Source: Phycisphaerae bacterium
GTDB taxonomy: Bacteria > Planctomycetota > Phycisphaerae > JAJVII01
Assembly (NCBI GenBank): GCA_022072085.1
Contig: JAJVII010000021.1
Coordinates: 1-64,000 of the forward strand
Direction: 5' to 3'
DNA: 64,000 nt
The notes beneath the pieces are model-generated. The model searched no databases and had not been told where the DNA came from. It worked only from the letters and a program-made list of their open reading frames with translations. A program made the translations under genes and the position numbers. Shown piece after piece: positions 41,485-49,347 of the stretch (positions are counted from its first letter, which is position 1; every line of letters starts with the position of its first letter).

Positions 41485-42837
41485 TCACGGCACGTCGATG
41501 TCCACCGGCGTCAGGCCCTCCGTCGGCTCGTCCGGCTCGGTCGTCGCCATCGGCAGCGCGGGCAGCCGCGTCGGCCAGCCCTGCATCGCCAGCCACGCGG
41601 CAGCCGGCCGAAGAGCGTCCCCGGCGTTCTCCCCTTCGATCCGCCAGCGATCCCCTTGCCGCTGGACGCGCACCCTCGGGCCGCCCAGCCGGGCGGTCAG
41701 CTCGCGGACCTGCTCGGCGTGGCTGCGGTCGTCCAGTTCGATCGCGTCGCCGCGGCCGGCCTGGAGGACCAGCTTCCACGCCGCCAGCAACTGCCGCCCG
41801 TCCGGCCGCTGGAACAGGATCGTCGGCCCGTCTGTCGGCCCCGGGGCCGGCGTCCGTCCGTCCTCCCGCCAGTTGCCCGTGCACGACCAGGTCCGCACGA
41901 CGCGGTGGTCGCGCCGCAGGCCCAGCAGCAGCTTCCACGCCCGCGGCCGGTCGGCGGCGTTCCACAGCGACTGGTTGGCGCCCATCCAGTCCAGCCATTC
42001 GTCAGCCAGCCCCGCCCACCACGTCGGCGCCGGCGCAGGCTGGAGCACGACGCAGCCGTTGGTCGCCCAGGCCAGCCGCAACTGGCTCGGCCGGTCCGGG
42101 CCGGGCAGCATCCGGGCGATCAGGTCGGCTGGCCCGCCCGCTGGCGTCGGGCCCAGCGGCGTGAGCAGGAGCACCGGGACGATCTGGCCGTTGTCGTCGG
42201 CCAGCCGCCCGGACGACACCGCCTCCAGGTCAGCCAGCAACTGCGGCAGGCGGGCGATGTGCTCCCAGCGCGTCGTGACAGGGAAGAGGTCCGCCAGGTC
42301 GGGGGCGGTGGTCGGGGCAGCCGCGTCGGCCCGGAGCACCTGCAACGCCGGGGCCATCGCCAGCACATCGACGCGGCGCTGCGGATCGTCTGCCGGCATG
42401 CCCGCGGCGGCGTAGGCGTCCATCGCGCCGACCAGGGCGTCGAAGTAGTCAGCCCCCCCGGACAGGGCGTCGGCTGCTGCCCGGGCAGCAGCGGCCGCTG
42501 CCGGCCCGTCGCCGGCCAACCACAGCGCCAGCACCCGCTGCTGCTGCCAGTGGAAGACCGGCCAGGGCTGGGCCGGGGGAGGCGGCGGCTCGTCGGGCGC
42601 GGCTTCGACGACCAGAGGGGCCACGGTGGCCGACAGCGCGACCGCCTGGCGGTAGAAGTCGGCCGACTCGGCGTATTGCCGGGCGTCAAAGGCCCGGTCG
42701 GCCTTGGCGACCAGGGCCAGCACGTCCACCGCCGACGGCGGAGGCGGCGGCGTCGCGGGCGGTCCGGAGTCCGACCGGCAGCCGGCCAGTCCGACAGCCA
42801 TCGCGACGGCAACGAGATGCCCGAATCGGGGGATCAC
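41485..42837 (-). CDS. Lipoprotein of unknown function
   Basis: 450 residues from a GTG at 42837; the ORF-track start lies far inside the divergent gene and is an artefact. The signal peptide (IPRFGHLVAVAMAVGLAGC) makes it a lipoprotein. A Pro-rich spacer precedes a helical segment (VLALVAKADRAFDARQYAES) that resembles a TPR. The middle and C-terminal parts have mixed alpha/beta features, including RLAWATNGCVVLQPAP and RVRVQRQGDRWRIEGE. No catalytic motif is seen. It is convergent with the gene at 40779 and divergent from the BtrH-like pair. Confidence 0.65.
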   Translation of the reverse strand: MIPRFGHLVAVAMAVGLAGCRSDSGPPATPPPPPSAVDVLALVAKADRAFDARQYAESADFYRQAVALSATVAPLVVEAAPDEPPPPPAQPWPVFHWQQQRVLALWLAGDGPAAAAAARAAADALSGGADYFDALVGAMDAYAAAGMPADDPQRRVDVLAMAPALQVLRADAAAPTTAPDLADLFPVTTRWEHIARLPQLLADLEAVSSGRLADDNGQIVPVLLLTPLGPTPAGGPADLIARMLPGPDRPSQLRLAWATNGCVVLQPAPAPTWWAGLADEWLDWMGANQSLWNAADRPRAWKLLLGLRRDHRVVRTWSCTGNWREDGRTPAPGPTDGPTILFQRPDGRQLLAAWKLVLQAGRGDAIELDDRSHAEQVRELTARLGGPRVRVQRQGDRWRIEGENAGDALRPAAAWLAMQGWPTRLPALPMATTEPDEPTEGLTPVDIDVP

Positions 42838-42844
42838 GGAATCC

Positions 42845-42872
42845 AGATTACCCGGTTTGCATCGGACGGCAA
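42845..42872 (-). promoter_or_regulatory. Possible sigma-70 promoter giving a leaderless lipoprotein transcript
   Basis: On the minus strand: TTGCCG, a 16-bp spacer and TAATCT, ending seven bases before the GTG at 42837. No ribosome site is visible before that GTG. Confidence 0.4.
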
Positions 42873-43080
42873 ACCGAAAGCGCGGCAGCCGGCGCGGCGG
42901 CAAGGGCATAATCTGAGCGCGCGGAGGAAAAAAGAATAGGAGCGGCGGTCGCGACAAGCGTATAATCGCTGTGCATATCCCGCCGCGAGCCATGGAAGGT
43001 GGACGACGGACGATTCGGGCTTGGGTCCGGAGGGCCGCACCGGGGAGCCGCGAGTCGTTGTCCCTGGCACAGGAGCCTGT

Positions 43081-44130
43081 ATGACCACCATTGCACAGGC
43101 CGGCGCACAGGTCCAGCGCGAGGGCGATCGCGTCTGGATACGCGACGTCGGTCGGCTGCAATGGGGCAAGGGCCAGGAGAACACGTTCATCGCCGCGCTG
43201 ACGCTGGCGATGCGGGCCGTCGGCGAAGAGATCGGTTACGTCGAGATGATGGGCCTGTCGGGGGCGGCGTTCCGCCTGCACTTCCACGAACCCAACTGGT
43301 GCCCCAGCTCGCCGGACGCGACCTGCGGGTTCAACTGCTCGGTTCCGGCGCTCAAGGCGATGGGCTACGAGTTCGAGGACCGCTTCGGACCGTCGGAGAA
43401 CCCCGACCTGGTCCGCAAGACCCGCGCCGACATCGTCCGCAGCATCGACCACGGCTTGCCCGTGCCGGCGATCGACCTGGTCAAGGTCCCCGACTGGGGC
43501 CTGATCGTCGGATACGCCGACCGAGGGGCGACACTGCTGGTGCGCGACTATCACGCCGACGGCGACGGCTACACGGTCGCCGCCAAATGGCCCTGGTCGG
43601 TCCTGCTGATCAAGAGCAAAGGCCGCGCCCCCGACCGCCGCGAGAGCGTCATCCGCTCGCTGCGGCTGGCCGCCGGGCTGGCCAAGACCGTCTCGTTCGA
43701 CAAGTACACCAGCGGGTTCGACGCGTTCGAGCACTGGATCGCCCAACTGAACAAGCCCGAACTGTTCAAGGGGCTGGACGAGGAGGCCCTGGCCACCCCC
43801 CGACAGGCCAACGGCTGGATATACCACAGCCTGATCCACGCCCGCCGCACCGCGGCCCAGTATCTCCGCGACGCGGCGCCGATGTTCAGCGAGCAGGCCG
43901 CCCCGTTGCTGCTGGAGGCGGCGGAGCACTACGGCCAGTTGGCCGACCGGCTGGAGGCCACGTGGGACCACGTGCCGCGCCCCTGGCTGGGCAAGGCCGC
44001 CCACCCCTGGACCCCCGAGGACCGCGCCGCCCAGGCCGCCGCCCTCACCGACGCCCTCGCCCTGGAGCACATGGCCGTCCGGGCCATCGAAAAGGCCCTG
44101 GCCATCATCGCCCCACCCCGCCCGGCGTAG
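43081..44130 (+). CDS. BtrH/papain-like protein, single-domain paralogue
   Basis: 349 residues from the ATG at 43081 (AGGAG upstream), no signal peptide. The first 180 residues align with the neighbour at 44222: VQREGDRVWI, GLSGAAFRLHF, EPNWCPSSPDATC, a GLIVGYADRGATLLVRDYH strand pair and a WPWSVLLIK edge. This layout, with a gatekeeping helix, a glycine strand and VGY, recalls papain-like folds such as the butirosin BtrH N-terminal family. The helix where the neighbour has Cys (MRCLAIAL) reads ENTFIAALTLAM, so the nucleophile is lost. The second half is helical (AAQYLRDAAPMFSEQAAPLL). Probably a non-catalytic partner. Confidence 0.6.
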   Translation: MTTIAQAGAQVQREGDRVWIRDVGRLQWGKGQENTFIAALTLAMRAVGEEIGYVEMMGLSGAAFRLHFHEPNWCPSSPDATCGFNCSVPALKAMGYEFEDRFGPSENPDLVRKTRADIVRSIDHGLPVPAIDLVKVPDWGLIVGYADRGATLLVRDYHADGDGYTVAAKWPWSVLLIKSKGRAPDRRESVIRSLRLAAGLAKTVSFDKYTSGFDAFEHWIAQLNKPELFKGLDEEALATPRQANGWIYHSLIHARRTAAQYLRDAAPMFSEQAAPLLLEAAEHYGQLADRLEATWDHVPRPWLGKAAHPWTPEDRAAQAAALTDALALEHMAVRAIEKALAIIAPPRPA

Positions 44131-44150
44131 GCCAGACGCCGACGACCCCG

Positions 44151-44179
44151 TTGCCGCCGGCCCCCTCCTGCGCTATACT
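44151..44179 (+). promoter_or_regulatory. Sigma-70-type promoter for the two-domain BtrH-like gene
   Basis: TTGCCG, a 17-bp spacer and TATACT. The leader to the ATG at 44222 would be about 36 nt. So the two paralogues are not strictly one operon. Confidence 0.55.
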
Positions 44180-44221
44180 GGCGGCGCATTTCCACTACAT
44201 CCGTTCAGGGGAGAAGACGAG

Positions 44222-46447
44222 ATGCTCCGCGCCGCTGCAATCGCGCTGTCGGCCGCCCTCGTCCTTGCGACGACCGGTTGCCAGGCGCCCCCACCGAGAG
44301 GAACCGCCATGACCGCCGCACAGATCCACGGACCCGCCCGGGTGGTCCGCGAAGGAGACCGCGTCGTCATCGCCGGCTTCGACAAGCTCGAATGGCCGCA
44401 TGAGCAGGAAAGCTCGACCATGCGCTGCCTGGCGATCGCGCTTCAGACGATCGGCGAACCGGTAACCTACGAGTATCTGCTCGGGGCCAGCGGGCTGGCG
44501 TTCCGGCTCCAGGTCTACGAGCCGGGCTGGTGCCCTAGTTCGCCGCACGCCTGCGTCGGAGCCGACTGCGCCGCCCGCGCCGTCGCGGCCGTCGACTACG
44601 AGGAGATCGGCCACGAGGCCAAGGCCGACGACGCCGCGGGCGTGGCCCGCGTACGCAAGGCCATCGTCGCAAGCATCGACGCCGGCGCGCCAGTGATCTA
44701 CCACCACTACGAGGACGGGTTGGTCGTCGGCTACGAGAAGGATGGCAAGGTCCTGCTGGGTCGGGCCTATCCCGGATTCGGCAGCAGGAAGGACGCCGGC
44801 GCGGGCATCTACGAGTTGACCGAGTGGTCGCCCTTCGCGTATGGCACGTTGAAGAAGCGGGCCCGGCCGGTCGATCGCCGGGCCATCGCCGTCAACGCCA
44901 TCCGCGCCGCGACCGAGATGTGGAGCACGCCGCGGTTCAAGGCCGGGGAAGATTCTTACTACACCTGCGGCCGGGCCGCGTACGAGGCGTGGATCGCCGA
45001 CCTCCGCGACGACTCTCGCTTCGAGAAGGTTGACCAGAAGGACTTTCGCAATCTCCGGCACCACAACGCCTACATCTTCTACTGCCTGGTCGAGTGCCGC
45101 ACGGCCGCCGCGAGCTACCTGCACGACGTCGCCAGGCTGTTCGAAGGCGAGGCAGCCGACCGCGTCGGCCGGGCGGCCGCGCTTTACGGCCGGCTGCGCG
45201 ACCTGTTGACCGAGCGCTGCGTTACAGATGTCGCCGCGATGCCGTGGATGCCCGGCGGCAAGCAGTGGACGGCCGATATGCGCCACGCCCAAGCCGACCT
45301 GCTGGCCAAGGCGGCCGACATGGACGCCGCCGCCATCGCCGAGTTGGAGAAGGCGCTGGCGGCACTGGCAACGCCGTCGGCCCAGCACTCCCAGGTGCTG
45401 CTGGACGACGTCGTACGCATCTTCGGCCAGGTCTACGGCGGCAAGCTGATCCAGCGGTCGGCCATGGCCACTCACCTGGTCTGCATGAGGGCGGCCGGCT
45501 GGAACGACGTCGACTATGCCGACCTGATGGTGCTGTCGGGCTACGGCCTGTCGTTCGCCTACCACCCGAAGGAGAAGCACTACGTTTCGTTCATGCCGCC
45601 ACCCGGCGATGCTGAGCGCATCACGCGAGCGACGGGCTTCGAGTGGGAGTGGTTGAGCTTCAAGACCAGCGAGGAATGCTGGACCGAGCTGAAACGGACG
45701 TTGGACGCGGGCAAGCCCGCCCGGGCGGGATGGTATGAGGACCTCGTCTTCGCCGGTTACCGCGACGCCGCGGACAAGGCCGCTCGCCGCGTCTTCGTGC
45801 TCTGCGCGCCGTTCGCGCACCCGGGCAAGTGGTGGACCTGGGACGAATTCGAGAAGTGGTTCAAGGGCCTTGGCGAGCAGAGGTTCGGCAGGCACACGAC
45901 GCGTGTCGAGGCGGCGACGCCGCGAGAGACGGCTGTCGCGATGATGAAGAACATCATCGCATGGTCCGAACGTCACCCGCTGGCTGAGCAGCAAGAGCAC
46001 GCCGGGGCGAAGTTCGGGCTGGCGGGGATCGAGGCATACGCCGACGACGTGGCCGACGCGAGCAAGACGATAGCCGGCCCGGCCCACAAGACCGACTACT
46101 ACTTCGACCGCGGCTGGGGCTGTTACTGCGTATATCCGCAGTGGACATCGCGGAAATGCACGGCAACCTGGCTGAAGCGCGTGGCCAGGCAGTTGCCCGA
46201 GCCCGCGGCGAATCGCATGCTCGCGGCCGCCGACGAGTACGAAGCCGCCTTCGCGGCGTGGGAAGAGTGGGAGAAGCAGATCGGCAGACAGGCGCACCTG
46301 CCCCAGGCCGATCGCAACGCCGGGTTCGACCGTGCGTGGGCGTCGCAGGAGCGTCGCCAGGCCGGTGCCGCCGGTGTCCGCAAGGCCATCGCTCGGGAAC
46401 GTGCCGCCATCGCCGAGTTGGAGAAGGCGCTGGCCGCGATCAAGTGA
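44222..46447 (+). CDS. Two-domain BtrH/papain-like lipoprotein
   Basis: 741 residues. The signal peptide ends LATTGCQAPP, so it is a lipoprotein. Domain A (about 40-380) has VVREGDRVVI, MRCLAIALQTIG with a possible nucleophile Cys, GASGLAFRLQVYEPGWCPSS, VIYHHYEDGLVVGYEKDG and a helical half with SYLHDVARLFEGEAADRVG. Domain B (about 390-741) repeats the plan: HLVCMRAAGWNDVDY, VLSGYGLSFAYHP, FAGYRDA and ARRVFVLCAPF, ending in helices. Both halves end in the same phrase, AAIAELEKALAAL/AIAELEKALAAI, confirming internal duplication. Likely an envelope protein acting on an amide or peptide; unproven. Confidence 0.62.
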   Translation: MLRAAAIALSAALVLATTGCQAPPPRGTAMTAAQIHGPARVVREGDRVVIAGFDKLEWPHEQESSTMRCLAIALQTIGEPVTYEYLLGASGLAFRLQVYEPGWCPSSPHACVGADCAARAVAAVDYEEIGHEAKADDAAGVARVRKAIVASIDAGAPVIYHHYEDGLVVGYEKDGKVLLGRAYPGFGSRKDAGAGIYELTEWSPFAYGTLKKRARPVDRRAIAVNAIRAATEMWSTPRFKAGEDSYYTCGRAAYEAWIADLRDDSRFEKVDQKDFRNLRHHNAYIFYCLVECRTAAASYLHDVARLFEGEAADRVGRAAALYGRLRDLLTERCVTDVAAMPWMPGGKQWTADMRHAQADLLAKAADMDAAAIAELEKALAALATPSAQHSQVLLDDVVRIFGQVYGGKLIQRSAMATHLVCMRAAGWNDVDYADLMVLSGYGLSFAYHPKEKHYVSFMPPPGDAERITRATGFEWEWLSFKTSEECWTELKRTLDAGKPARAGWYEDLVFAGYRDAADKAARRVFVLCAPFAHPGKWWTWDEFEKWFKGLGEQRFGRHTTRVEAATPRETAVAMMKNIIAWSERHPLAEQQEHAGAKFGLAGIEAYADDVADASKTIAGPAHKTDYYFDRGWGCYCVYPQWTSRKCTATWLKRVARQLPEPAANRMLAAADEYEAAFAAWEEWEKQIGRQAHLPQADRNAGFDRAWASQERRQAGAAGVRKAIARERAAIAELEKALAAIK

Positions 46448-46484
46448 CATCCCGCCCGCGCGGGCGGCCCGCACATGTCACTTG
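46441..46484. terminator. Bidirectional hairpin between convergent genes
   Basis: CAAGTGACAT and ATGTCACTTG form a perfect 10-bp outer stem, with CCGCCCGC/GCGGGCGG inside. It overlaps the stop codon of the BtrH-like gene and sits eight bases from the surE stop. No U-tract. Confidence 0.6.
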
Positions 46485-46491
46485 AAGCTTG

Positions 46492-47268
46492 TCACCCGCC
46501 CCAGCCACCCCAGTTCCACCCGGCCACGTCGGGCAGCGCCTCGCGGTTGGTCAAGTCGAAGTGAAGCGGGGTCACCGTCACGTAGCCGGCGTCCAGGGCC
46601 GTCGCGTCGGAGTCCTCGCCCGTCAGGTCCGGGGCCTCGGGGTTGGAAATCCAGTAATAGGTCCGCCCGTCCGGGCCGATCTGCGTCGTGTAGCTGTCGC
46701 GCATGACGGCCGTCGATTGGCCGACCACCCGCAGGCCCAGCGGCCGCGGCCGAGTCGCCGTGGGGCGCGGCACGTTCACGTTCAGCAGCAGGCCCGGCCG
46801 CAACGCCTCCAGCGCGATCAGCCGATCCAGCACGCGGCCGCAGCAGTCGGCCGACGCGTCGAAATCGACCGCGTCGCCCATCTGCTGGCTGAAGGCGATG
46901 CTGGGCAGCTTGAAGAAGGCCCCCTCGACCGCGGCCGCTACCGTGCCGGAGTAGATGACGTTCACGCCGACGTTGGCCCCGGCGTTGATGCCGCTGACGA
47001 CCAGATCGGGCAGTTCCGTCAGCAGCGCCCGGCAGGCGAGCTTGACGCAGTCGGCCGGCCGGCCGTCCACGCTGTGCCCGTCGAACAGGTCGGCGACGCG
47101 GACATGGCTGACCCTCAGCGGCGTGTGCAGTGTGATCGAGTGCCCGGCGGCCGACTGCTGCGTCTCGGGCGCGACGACGCTGACCTGGCCGAAGCGCGTC
47201 AGCACGCGATAAAGCGCGATCAGCCCCGGCGCGAGAATGCCGTCGTCGTTGCAGAGGAGAATCTTCAT
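46492..47268 (-). CDS. surE: 5'/3'-nucleotidase SurE
   Basis: 258 residues, normal SurE length. MKILLCNDDGILAPG carries the metal-binding Asn7-Asp8-Asp9, followed by VVAPETQQSAAGHSIT and VSGINAGANVGVNVIYSGTV, the full SurE signature. It dephosphorylates nucleoside monophosphates and exopolyphosphate in the cytoplasm with a divalent metal. It lies 31 bases downstream of a methyltransferase gene on the same strand, so they may be co-transcribed. In proteobacteria surE pairs with pcm, a protein-repair methyltransferase; the neighbour here is not Pcm. Confidence 0.95.
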   Translation of the reverse strand: MKILLCNDDGILAPGLIALYRVLTRFGQVSVVAPETQQSAAGHSITLHTPLRVSHVRVADLFDGHSVDGRPADCVKLACRALLTELPDLVVSGINAGANVGVNVIYSGTVAAAVEGAFFKLPSIAFSQQMGDAVDFDASADCCGRVLDRLIALEALRPGLLLNVNVPRPTATRPRPLGLRVVGQSTAVMRDSYTTQIGPDGRTYYWISNPEAPDLTGEDSDATALDAGYVTVTPLHFDLTNREALPDVAGWNWGGWGG

Positions 47269-47299
47269 GCGAGCGATTGTACGCCCGCGTCGCCGACCA

Positions 47300-48109
47300 T
47301 CAAGTCGCCGGCTTGCGGCAGCGGATGTGGAGGAAGTAGGCGACGATGCGGGTGTCGGCGACGGCCGGGTGGGCAGCCACCGTCGCTTCGTCGGCGCAGG
47401 GCTCGGCGATGCGGTCGATGGCGAAGCCCGCGTCGCGCAGCGTGTTGATCCACCACTCCAGCGTGCGGTCGAAACGCGGGATGCTGAACGGCGGCAGGCC
47501 CGCCCGAGCCTCGGGCGGGGCGGCGCCGAAGGTCCACTCGTCGATGCGGCCGTCGCCCGCGCCGCCGTCGCCGGTCGGACCGAAGTAGTCGCCGCAGACC
47601 ACGCCGGTGCGTCGGCCGGCTTCGTCGCGGATCCACCGCCACTGCGGCGTCTGGAAGCAGGGGTGCGTGATCGAGAACTGGAACAGCCCGCCGGGGGCGA
47701 GCACGCGGGCGATCTCCGCGATCGCCCGGCCCGGCTGGGGCACGTCCATCAGGCTCATGAACGCGGTGGCCAGGTCGAAGCTCGCGTCGTCGAACGGCAG
47801 CGCCTGGGCCGAGGCGAGACGGTAGTCGATGCCCAGCGGCTCGTCGGCCTCGGCCTGGCGGGCGTGGCCGAGGAAGGTCTCGCTGATGTCGATCGCCATC
47901 ATCTTCGCGCCGGCGCGGGCGAGCAGCCGCGTGTTGTGCCCTTCCCCGCAGCCGACATCCAGCCCGCGCAGCCCGGCCACGTCGCCCAGCAGACGCAGGA
48001 ACGCCGGCGTGTTGACCAGGTCGCGGTAGACGTCGTAGCCGGCCCGCGACAGGGCCGTCCATGCCTCGGCGTTGGCGTCCCAGTAGCGTCCGACTTCGCG
48101 ATCGTCCAC
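47300..48109 (-). CDS. Class I SAM-dependent methyltransferase
   Basis: 269 residues from a GTG at 48109 with AAGGAG five bases upstream; the longer ORF-track start runs through the divergent gene. Motif I is GLRGLDVGCGEGHNTRLLA, then MMAIDISETFLGHAR and ALPFDDASFDLATAFMSLMD, and VLAPGGLFQFSITHPCF. That order fits UbiE/Methyltransf_11-type small-molecule methyltransferases. The C-terminal part is a substrate lid (EWTFGAAPPEARAGLPPFSI). The substrate is unknown. Confidence 0.9.
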   Translation of the reverse strand: MDDREVGRYWDANAEAWTALSRAGYDVYRDLVNTPAFLRLLGDVAGLRGLDVGCGEGHNTRLLARAGAKMMAIDISETFLGHARQAEADEPLGIDYRLASAQALPFDDASFDLATAFMSLMDVPQPGRAIAEIARVLAPGGLFQFSITHPCFQTPQWRWIRDEAGRRTGVVCGDYFGPTGDGGAGDGRIDEWTFGAAPPEARAGLPPFSIPRFDRTLEWWINTLRDAGFAIDRIAEPCADEATVAAHPAVADTRIVAYFLHIRCRKPAT

Positions 48110-48173
48110 AGCGGCTCCTTTCCCGCGGGGCGGGTCTGGATTATCCTGCACAGTCGAACGGGAGGCAACCGGC

Positions 48174-49295
48174 ATGACGCACCTGGAACGGTTCGTGGCG
48201 ACGATGGAGTATCGGCCGACCGACCGTCCGCCCAACTGGGAGGCCGGCGCGTGGCGGCAGACGCGCGACCGCTGGCTCGCCGAGGGCGCGCCGGTGGAGA
48301 AGTTCCATTGGCAGTGGTTCCCCGGCGAGGCGGCGCTGGGCATGGACCCGCGCGAGTTCATCGAGTTCGACGGCAAGCTGCTGCCCCCGTTCAAGGACGA
48401 GGTGCTCGAGGAGGACGAGCGGACGCAGGTGATCCGCGACAAGTCCGGACGAGTGCGGCGGGCGCTGAAGGAGGGCGCCTCCGGCGGCATGCGGATGTCG
48501 ATGGATCAATTCCTGCGGTTCGCGGTGCACACGCCGGCGGACTGGGAGGACGTGAAGCGCCGCATGGACCCGACCGACCCGCGGCGCTACGAGCCGAACT
48601 GGCGGACGATCCGCCCGGCCGGCTGGCGGGCCCGGCAGCATCCGCTGATCTTCGCCCCCAACACGATGACGCCGGGGTTCTACTGGACCGCCCGCGAGCT
48701 GATGGGCACCGAGAACCTCTGCTACGCCTGGTACGACCAGCCCGCGCTGCTGCACGACATGATGGAGCACGTCGCACACTTCCTGATCGAGTCGGCCCGC
48801 CCGGTGCTGGCAACCACAACGGTCGACTACATCTGCCTGGCCGAGGACTGGGCGATGAAGACCGGCCCGCTGCTGAGCCCGGCCACGTTCCGCGAGTTCG
48901 TCTACCCGCGGCTGAAGCGCGTCGCGGAGTTCTACAAGAGCCACGGCGTGCGATACCTGGTGATCGACAGCGACGGGAACTTCGAGGCGCTGATCCCGAT
49001 GATGCTGGATGCGGGCGTGGACGCGACCTGGCCGCTGGAGCGGGCCGCGGGCATGGACCCGGCGGCGCTGCGGGCCAAGTTCGGCCGGTCGATGCGGCTG
49101 TGGGGCGGCGTGGACAAGCGGGAACTGGCCAGGGGGCCCGCCGCCATCGACGCCCACCTGCGGACGCTCGCCCCGCTGGTGGCCGAGGGGGGGTTCATCC
49201 CGACCGTCGATCACACCGTTCCGCCGGATGTCGGTTGGGAGAGTTTCGCGCACTACATAAAAAGCAAGGAGCGGCTGATTCAGGGTAAACTGTAA
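48174..49295 (+). CDS. Uroporphyrinogen decarboxylase (URO-D) family protein
   Basis: 373 residues. GGGAGG upstream of the ATG decides the start. The family pattern is visible: MTHLERFVATMEYRPTDRPP at the N-terminus, a middle barrel (ARPVLATTTVDYICLAEDWA, LLSPATFREFVYPRLKRV), VRYLVIDSDGNFEALIPMML and RLWGGVDKRELARG at the C-terminus. This divergent group (MtaA/CmuA-like) includes methylcobamide:coenzyme-M or corrinoid methyltransferases and is common in planctomycetes; it is not HemE, since the FPR arginine motif is missing. It is probably a cytoplasmic methyl-transfer enzyme. Confidence 0.8.
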   Translation: MTHLERFVATMEYRPTDRPPNWEAGAWRQTRDRWLAEGAPVEKFHWQWFPGEAALGMDPREFIEFDGKLLPPFKDEVLEEDERTQVIRDKSGRVRRALKEGASGGMRMSMDQFLRFAVHTPADWEDVKRRMDPTDPRRYEPNWRTIRPAGWRARQHPLIFAPNTMTPGFYWTARELMGTENLCYAWYDQPALLHDMMEHVAHFLIESARPVLATTTVDYICLAEDWAMKTGPLLSPATFREFVYPRLKRVAEFYKSHGVRYLVIDSDGNFEALIPMMLDAGVDATWPLERAAGMDPAALRAKFGRSMRLWGGVDKRELARGPAAIDAHLRTLAPLVAEGGFIPTVDHTVPPDVGWESFAHYIKSKERLIQGKL

Positions 49296-49347
49296 CTTGG
49301 ATTCATTTCCTTTCTCACACCGGCGCCTTCCTCTCAGGAGGCCGATC

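Noticed and set aside
42961-42966. TATAAT before the gene at 43081
   Set aside because: No -35 within 16-18 bp; not reported as a promoter.
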